From Camillea tinctor (lineage: Eukaryota; Ascomycota; Sordariomycetes; Xylariales; Xylariaceae), in contig MU394061.1 of NCBI GenBank assembly GCA_022578605.1, positions 372,001-436,000 on the forward strand: DNA of 64,000 nucleotides, read 5' to 3'. Below the pieces are notes generated by a model. It ran no database searches. It was given only the letters and a program-made list of their open reading frames with translations, and was not told where the DNA came from. Shown here in pieces: positions 57,731 through 64,000 of this stretch. The first letter of the stretch is position 1. Each line of letters opens with the position of its first letter. A program made the position numbers and the translations under genes.

Positions 57731-59398
57731 AAGTGTGGGTTTTGGTCCTAAATTTTGTTCTAAGGGGAGAAAAAAAGGGGGAAGGGGTTTAGTGGTTTTG
57801 AGGCATCACTTCTAGGTGAACTCATTCTAGACAACAACTCGCGTGGACTTTTGGTTTCTATTGTACGCGAAGTACCATGGAACCACTACGATGTTAAGTA
57901 TTTACTTGTGACTTCTAGTATTTCATTCCTTGGTTGCTTTCCTTGACAAATCGACCTTCAGATATGCGGCGATGAAGGTTAGGAGTGGGATGTAGTGAGA
58001 GTTTCGCTGCAGTGTTGGGCTAGGTCGATAAGTGTCGGTATGGGGCTGTTTATATGGTTTTAAGGGTTAGGTGGGGAAAACGAAAATTGCCCTCATATCT
58101 AAGTAGTAGTGATAATGGTAATATATGTAGTTGCAGTTCTAGATTTCTTGCACAACAGCATAGTAATTACCTAAGCAGACGTTTTGTTCCTCGTGGCATA
58201 TGGAAATATCAGTTATGCGCGTCAACTAACCAGACGCATTTGGGTGTGGGAGGGGCGTCAGCGTGTAGGGAGTTACATCGACACAATTCTAGTTGTTTAA
58301 GTCGTAAGAGGATGTAAAAATTGAACGTCAACTTGGTTAATAAATATATAATAAAAGTTAATGTGCAACTATGTAAGAGTTGTCGACCGCTTTACTCGGT
58401 ATACAGCCTATTCTAGCCATTGAAGTATTTCTTTTCTACATATCACGGCTGTATTTGGGATTTCTGCAAATCTATTAGTTTAGGATGAACAATAAGGTGA
58501 TTCTATCCTTAATTCAATAGCCAAACCCTAATATCCATATTCCTTACCCCTTTTCTTAACCTAAGGGATATCTTTAAACATATGCTTGTGGCGCCATTAA
58601 CTCAACATTTATATACCTTAATACCACACAGATAAAAGAGAACTGGGATATGAACCTCTTGAAACATTAATGGGATCACAAGATCACTCAACATTAATAA
58701 ATGAGCCCCTTAATTAAGACTAAGATGAATTAGTTGTCATTATCTGCTAAGTAACTCTTAAGTATTCTTATTTTTTCAGGCTACAGATACGAAAACAAGT
58801 GCCTAAAATATTACCTCAGTCCATCATACGTTGCAAAAAGGAACAAATGCCAACGCATGTTCGAAACTTTCACCCTGTGAACTGCCTAAAGTACCCAGAC
58901 CCTCTCTGAAGCTTCCGGCCTTCCCTGAGTTACGTAGTTCTATATAACGCGTGATATTGGGGGCCAAAAGTACCAGCGAGGGAAAAGATCCCGATCGTAG
59001 ACTAAGCCTCAACAGCCTTGACTCGATCTGTTACCGCGCCGGCTGTACGATTGATTCGCATAAGCACGAGGCTCTGCAACGTTTGTCAGGTGCTGCGGTA
59101 CCACTCGGGGGGCAAAAACATGTACTGTGTCTCGGGGTTATCGGTCGACGGCAGATATTTCATGGCCAATTTCGGTCCTTGTGAGCATTCGGATTGGTGG
59201 TAGTGTGTCTTTCAAGGTACGCTGAGTCAATGGGGGCCAAAATCATCGTATACCAGACAGCCGCGGAGTTCCGGATGATTCGTGTTTCCAGATATTAACA
59301 AGGCAGCGATTTAAAATATCAACCTTTTTTTTTAAAAAAAAGGAAAAAAAAAGGAAGAGGCAAAAAAGGCCCAATCGGATATTTTTTTTCGACTGGTC

Positions 59399-59734
59399 TC
59401 AGATGTAACGGAACATGTTGTTTTTGACACTGCGCTTCAGAGCGACGGGCTTCCCGTCTTCATACTCGATGCCTGCGGAGCCCCCGTCACCAGATAGCCC
59501 CGACATCTTTAGTCGCAGTTCCTCGTCTTTCTCTGCCACCGTTGGATTCTTCTGGTGTTGCGTGCTCACGTCATTTGTCTCCTTTTTTGTCGAATCCCGA
59601 TCTGCATTTGGTTGTTGGTCTTGAGACTTGGGAATACTTGGGCTCACAAGCCATCGTACATGACCTGCCTGGAACGCAAACAAATCCCGGATGGGATGGG
59701 TTTTACGTACTTTTGGGATACCAAATCTTTGCAT
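59399..59734 (-). CDS. Small conserved fungal protein
   Basis: A 111-codon ORF with ATG 59734. The N-terminus is basic with Phe/Arg (MQRFGIPKVRK), the middle is Gln/Lys/Asp-rich and hydrophilic, and the C-terminus (KMSGLSGDGGSAGIEYEDGK, then a Lys/Arg-rich end NNMFRYI) has the compact look of a conserved motif. I recall similar C-termini in small fungal proteins, some with mitochondrial leaders, but cannot name the family. A GTACGT donor-like site after codon 8 with a later AG could allow splicing of the N-terminus. It is set apart in an AT-rich spacer. Confidence 0.6.
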   Translation of the reverse strand: MQRFGIPKVRKTHPIRDLFAFQAGHVRWLVSPSIPKSQDQQPNADRDSTKKETNDVSTQHQKNPTVAEKDEELRLKMSGLSGDGGSAGIEYEDGKPVALKRSVKNNMFRYI

Positions 59735-61351
59735 AATGTGTGTCAGGTTTCTATATTTAGGGGGGTTATAAAGTTATGTTGCAAGTTCGATAAGTTAACA
59801 AAAAATGTAACGAAAGAAAATGATTTCATTTATGTTCATAATTATACCCTATAGACGCATACCCCGCTGATTTAACCACTCGCCATTCTGATTGATGCCT
59901 ATCATAGTCTTTTTGACTCTTTATAGAAATATAGCACATCTCTGACATTAGATAGCTAATAGTCGTATAGGTTACCAAGGTGACCTCCTAATAATGTTTT
60001 GATTACTGGACTCCTTAATCTACGTATTATTTAAATGGACATAAAGATAGATCATAACAACTAAAGTACCTACACCTACTTTCAGAGTATGTGGCATACG
60101 CCACGCCTGGGCTCACCCTAGTAACTCCAACATTCATTACGAATCATATGTTCAATTAATAAGTAGATGGCGTCCCATGCCCACACTATGCACTCGCTAT
60201 CCATATGAAAATGTTAGCACAGTCATGACGTATTCTAAAGCCGAGAATGCGTGGATGATGGGTTATCCATGATGCAATTTCACTTGGGGACCATCTGTTG
60301 TGGATCTTTCAGCCTCATAAAGTGGCTATTCAAGCCATATCAATTATTTGAGCGAATAATTAGTGGATTCAAGTTGTGTATAGCCTTGTAAAGACCGGTA
60401 TGAACTTCAGCTTCGTGAAGCTAATACCCGGTTGCGCCATGAAGAATCTAATGGTGGGAGAAAAAACCGCATCCATACAGCGTCTCTAAGGCTCATGAGA
60501 AAATACCCTTCCTTTGAAGCCCTTAGTTGAAAAATGACTATTAATTCTACGAGGGTCCCTTAATATTAATCATAGCAGTGTCAGCTGGGTTTGTATGTGA
60601 GATTCATAACTATGTGCTTGGCGTGAAAAATCATGTAGCCTCATGATATTTGCAATTGCGTGGCTAAATATACACCGAAAAAAATGCTATCGGAGGCTCA
60701 TATACGATTCATGAAACATAATACATACGATCCTCTCTGGTATCACTAAACAGCTGGGTCAGCTATTGCAATAATAGTCAGCGCTAATAGAAGCTTTCTT
60801 ACAACTAACGAGTGCGGCTATAGTGTGCTCAAGCTACTAGTAAGTGAGGGATTTGTTAATGGTATGGATTAATTCTTTATTTTCTAAAAGTTATCGTGAA
60901 AATTCGATTATTCCGTAATCCTAAATCCTAAGATATAACATAGGTAGGTTGTTTTCGTGATCGCTTTCCCTAATCGTATCTCTATCATAGGTACGGAAGA
61001 TATACTAGACTCGAATATCTGGGTATATTCACAGTGCTTAACCAATTACCGTCTCCCCTCTTATCGGCGTTTGATATGCGACTGAGAATCAGTGAATAAG
61101 CCATCCTACCTATGAACTTTAGTATGCACATTTGAGAGCTGTTTCGGATGATAGGCGTAATTGTATACACCCCGTGTTAGATCCAAATATAGGATTACCC
61201 CCCTCCCCCACCCCCCCCTTTTTTTTATCCTAACTAGTACATTGTAATCTAGTCAACATCATCACACCCAATAATCAACGTAGATCACAACCTGAATTCT
61301 TAGTATCATAACTCATATTTTCTCTTTTGTTGGCTGATATTCATTATAGTC
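59735..61351. other. Intergenic, no gene seen
   Basis: AT-rich, with no frame of coding character. A C-rich then T-rich run (61197-61226) marks the promoter side of the next gene. Confidence 0.45.
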
Positions 61352-62464
61352 ATGGCTACTATGACGATATCTGAGGAGGTGGTTCAGCCGGGGAAGCCCG
61401 TGATGGGAAAGATGCGGTATGTAGCTGCGGGGCACGTACCGGAACCCAGCCCACATAATTTCCATCTACCGAACATTTCTGAGTTCCGTGACGAACGACT
61501 GCTTCCACTACACAACCTCCGACCTTTGCCTACTGTAGGCGCTCTCCCTAAGGCTGTTAGTCATGCGCAGCTGTCTACCCACGGCTTCACTGCTGTCCAC
61601 CACCCTACGACGCTTCATTATCCGCCATATGGGCTGTCGTCTTGGAAGGACCCTGAGCTTCTAAAGGAGCACTATGTTCCAGACACGGCCCAGATGATGT
61701 TGCAAATTACGGGCTGTAAGACAGTGTTCACTGAGTCGTTGCTGTTGCGTTCGGCGGTCTGGTCTGAATCTGATGCGTTAGCCGCCCATGCTGGCCATGG
61801 CGATAAGAACAAGGTGGCAGGAGGAGGTGAGTCAAAAGCCACGGGACTCTCTGAACCCCAAACCGGGATACCGCAGTTCATCGGATTCGATGTGGTTGAT
61901 AATGGTGGCGTGAGCCCTGCCCCCAAAATTCACCTGGACTACTCACCTGCTGGTGCGCGCCTACATATACGAAAATATCATCCAGCCCTGGCTGTGGCTG
62001 CGGCGGATGTCATCAGAGCTGAGGACGCCCTAAAGGGCGCGGGAAAGAGTGCGCGAGGAGACTCCTACGCAAATAGCGGTCCGAGGTGGGCTTTATATTC
62101 CGTCTGGAGGCCCTTGAAGACAGTGAAGAGGGACCCACTCGCACTATCTGACTGCAGAACATTCCAAGACAAGGACTACGTCCCGGTGGTGATAAAGACA
62201 CCATGTCTTGGACAGCCTGGCATCAAGGAGACTCACAATGCTGGGAGCTATCTAGCGCGATATTCCGAGGGCCACACATGGTACTGGATCGCCGATCAGG
62301 AGCCTGAGGAAGTCTTGGTAATCACCCTCTTCGACAGCGAGATGGAGAGACAAGGGGTAAATGCACCGGGAGGCACGTTTCATTCCAGTGTAGACTTACC
62401 AGGAACTGAGAAAGAGGAACCGAGGGAATCTCTCGAATTGAGATGTTTATGTATATGGGAATAG
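61352..62464 (+). CDS. AsaB/CmcJ-like putative non-heme iron oxygenase
   Basis: An intron-free 370-aa ORF with ATG 61352. Family landmarks are HLDYSPAGAR (His194, Asp196), the WRPLKTVKRDPLALSDCRT block (residues 252-270), SEGHTWYWIADQEPEEVLVI and a final FHSSVDLP (His344) before the RCLCIWE end. The H-x-D plus distal His would be the iron triad. I recognise the fungal AsaB / GA4-desaturase / CmcJ-like group, members of which occur in secondary-metabolite clusters (for example aspergillic acid). There are no biosynthetic neighbours here, so a metabolic role cannot be inferred. An insertion of Gly/Lys/Ser-rich residues (about 147-168) is unusual. The 5' leader is short and AT-rich. Confidence 0.75.
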   Translation: MATMTISEEVVQPGKPVMGKMRYVAAGHVPEPSPHNFHLPNISEFRDERLLPLHNLRPLPTVGALPKAVSHAQLSTHGFTAVHHPTTLHYPPYGLSSWKDPELLKEHYVPDTAQMMLQITGCKTVFTESLLLRSAVWSESDALAAHAGHGDKNKVAGGGESKATGLSEPQTGIPQFIGFDVVDNGGVSPAPKIHLDYSPAGARLHIRKYHPALAVAAADVIRAEDALKGAGKSARGDSYANSGPRWALYSVWRPLKTVKRDPLALSDCRTFQDKDYVPVVIKTPCLGQPGIKETHNAGSYLARYSEGHTWYWIADQEPEEVLVITLFDSEMERQGVNAPGGTFHSSVDLPGTEKEEPRESLELRCLCIWE

Positions 62465-62870
62465 TGCAGGATTTTACGGTCAGCGTAGTCTGAACCCATA
62501 CCTAACTGGGATCCCATTTACCAGAGCCCTCTTCTCGAGTTATGGTCCTTACGAGCCCGCTCTAGGCTGTTTTGGCTGCATTGATTTCGTCAGTGTGCGC
62601 CAGTACCATAGAATGCATAGGGACTAGTGATTTATACTAGTCATGAGGTTATATAGCCACTCAGCCCTAAAATATCCAAATTTGTTGAAGAATAGGATCA
62701 ATGGGGCTAGTCAATATTTGCTTTCCCCCCTTCTTCACAAGTCCATCCTGCAGCCAAACTCGTAGCCTGCTTAGAACACGATCGAGGATTCACTTATAAG
62801 CGCATAACCTATATCTCATGCAAGCCCTCGGCTTGTCAGCTGATATCGCGTGCATTTAAAGAATACTCAC
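62465..62870. other. Spacer, no gene seen
   Basis: The 3' UTR of the oxygenase gene and AT-rich sequence. No ORF is supported. Confidence 0.4.
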
Positions 62871-63010
62871 CGAAAACCTCTGGTAGGACCGGTTGGTCTC
62901 CATGTACCGGTCGAACACGTGGCAGTGGGACAGAGCCTCGCGAGGTCACTCCAATGTATCAGTTCGTTGAAACTTCTCCAGACTGCTTCATTCTGAACCG
63001 ATGAGAGAGA
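62871..63010 (-). pseudogene. Gene remnant or orphan exon
   Basis: On the minus strand, one frame reads NEAVWRSFNELIHWSDLA. A neighbouring frame then continues coding-like (EALSHCHVFDRYMETNRSYQ) up to a good donor (TCG then GTGAGT at 62870). The frame change and the missing partners suggest a decayed gene. Confidence 0.25.
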
Positions 63011-63375
63011 GGGGCTATGCAGAGAGGTAGCCAATAATGGTATCCAACGGAGACGTGCGGCTGAGACTAAACCGCATGACTTGCATATACAATAGAACTC
63101 TTTGGTTTTTTGCACTTATTCTTCAGCCTGCAGCAAATAAGCGGTAAGTCGAGGTTATACAGCCACAGAACTTTCGAAAGAATGGAGTCCTCCATCCCGC
63201 CCGCATAAATAGAGACGGGTTGGGATGAAAGGGCGCCTGGTTAACCATCGTTTGCAATCCCTTTTTACACTCATAAAAATTGCCACCAGAAGTTGTATTA
63301 AACTTACCACACTGTTTATAGTCATTTTTATTCTTTGTATTCTTTCGTTAGATCAATATCTACAACATCCTCGCT

Positions 63376-63753
63376 ATGAGTTATTACGATATTTACCGTA
63401 CGGGTTACGACCTAGCATATAACATTACCAGAGACACTCGCCACTACCGTCCGGCCCAATTAATAGTTAACGATGGCAACCTCGTCCTCGACGATAGGAC
63501 CTTTCGACGCAGCAACACCGTTGTCTACAACTCCCCGGGATCGACAATGCGAATGAGGCCTACCAGGCATTCCAGTGTGTATGAAACGCACTGTTACCCA
63601 ACTCGAGTATGGCATTCTTGCTGCGGCGGCCACTACGTCAGCGGGTACTGTCGATGCTATACAACCCGTGCACGCCTACCTGAGTCGAGGACCTACTACG
63701 ACTATACTCCAAGACAATTACCTCCGCCTCCTCGGAGGCACAGACTCAGATAG
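63376..63753 (+). CDS. Small Tyr/Arg/Cys-containing hypothetical protein
   Basis: A 125-codon ORF with ATG 63376 (context ctcgctATGAGT). The N-terminal 60 residues are orderly (YDIYRTGYDLAYNITRDTRH and AQLIVNDGNLVLDDRTFRR). The second half has six Cys (HCYP, HSCCGGHY, GYCRCY) and a Pro/Arg-rich end. There is no signal peptide. I do not recognise the family. The upstream 150 bases are a plausible promoter and leader. Confidence 0.5.
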   Translation: MSYYDIYRTGYDLAYNITRDTRHYRPAQLIVNDGNLVLDDRTFRRSNTVVYNSPGSTMRMRPTRHSSVYETHCYPTRVWHSCCGGHYVSGYCRCYTTRARLPESRTYYDYTPRQLPPPPRRHRLR

Positions 63754-64000
63754 ACTTGAGATGTAAATACGCAATATACGAGTCACGAATGAGCTGTGTT
63801 TTATGTTGTTTCTTCCAGGGCCAAATATCTGTAGGAGTTACCAAGGAACATGGTGGTGTTTTTGATATAGAAAGGATACAAGGTCTCGTTTTTGGCCGTC
63901 AATCATAGGAATGCTGACATGCAGACTGGAAGGGTTGGGTTGGGAGTTGGGTATTAATGCTTCGAAAATGTATTTACTGGCTCGCATATATATCAGCGAA
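63754..64000. other. Window end, no gene seen
   Basis: The 3' flank of the last ORF; nothing identifiable. Confidence 0.4.

Larger units (their letters stand above)
56969..59398. other. Spacer with repeats, no gene seen
   Basis: Contains copy 3 of the dispersed repeat and a 35-bp tandem duplication. Short frames at 57286-57552 and 58054-58317 look non-coding. An A/T homopolymer block lies at 59323-59350. Confidence 0.4.

Overview
The window is nuclear DNA of a filamentous ascomycete (Pezizomycotina, probably Sordariomycetes). Gene models have short introns (about 50-160 nt, one of about 1.28 kb) with GTRNGT-type donors and CTAAC/CTGAC/CTAAT branch sites. Coding islands are GC-richer than the long AT-rich spacers, and the recognisable genes are standard ascomycete ones. 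Exon joins were worked out by hand from splice signals and reading phase; none is backed by transcript data.

Layout. 1-4.7 kb: a nuclear-looking protein with a duplicated domain of unknown function, behind an unusually long first intron. 4.7-9.6 kb: mostly gene-poor, with one GC-rich small ORF (8141-8362). 9.6-14.1 kb: an accessory block of broken minus-strand genes packed with inverted repeats (arms of 12-44 bp, each unrelated in sequence to the others). 14.8-31.2 kb: O6-alkylguanine-DNA alkyltransferase, an Fmp42/SLC43-like MFS transporter, a tiny three-exon gene, a candidate PD-(D/E)XK-fold protein, two small unknown proteins, a BTB/T1-domain protein with an overlapping uORF, and a fungal protein of unknown function. 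31.2-39.0 kb: almost 8 kb without a supportable gene, directly upstream of a large LTE1-type RasGEF gene (39.0-44.5 kb). 44.5-53.0 kb: gene-poor, with a small Thr-rich ORF, a tRNA-derived SINE-like element with an A-tail, a 12-bp minisatellite containing a 92-base assembly gap, and a second A-tailed element. 53.0-57.0 kb: an inositol/sugar-type MFS transporter followed by flap endonuclease FEN1/RAD27. 57-64 kb: a dispersed repeat copy, a small conserved protein, an AsaB/CmcJ-like putative oxygenase, a gene remnant and a small unknown ORF.

There is no operon-like logic. The housekeeping set covers DNA repair and replication (MGT1, FEN1), mitotic-exit and Ras-family signalling (LTE1) and transport. 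The parts most worth a second look are the hairpin-dense block at 10.2-14.1 kb, including a hydrophobic leader that is the near-perfect reverse complement of its own downstream coding sequence, and the uORF of the BTB gene that terminates inside the main start codon.
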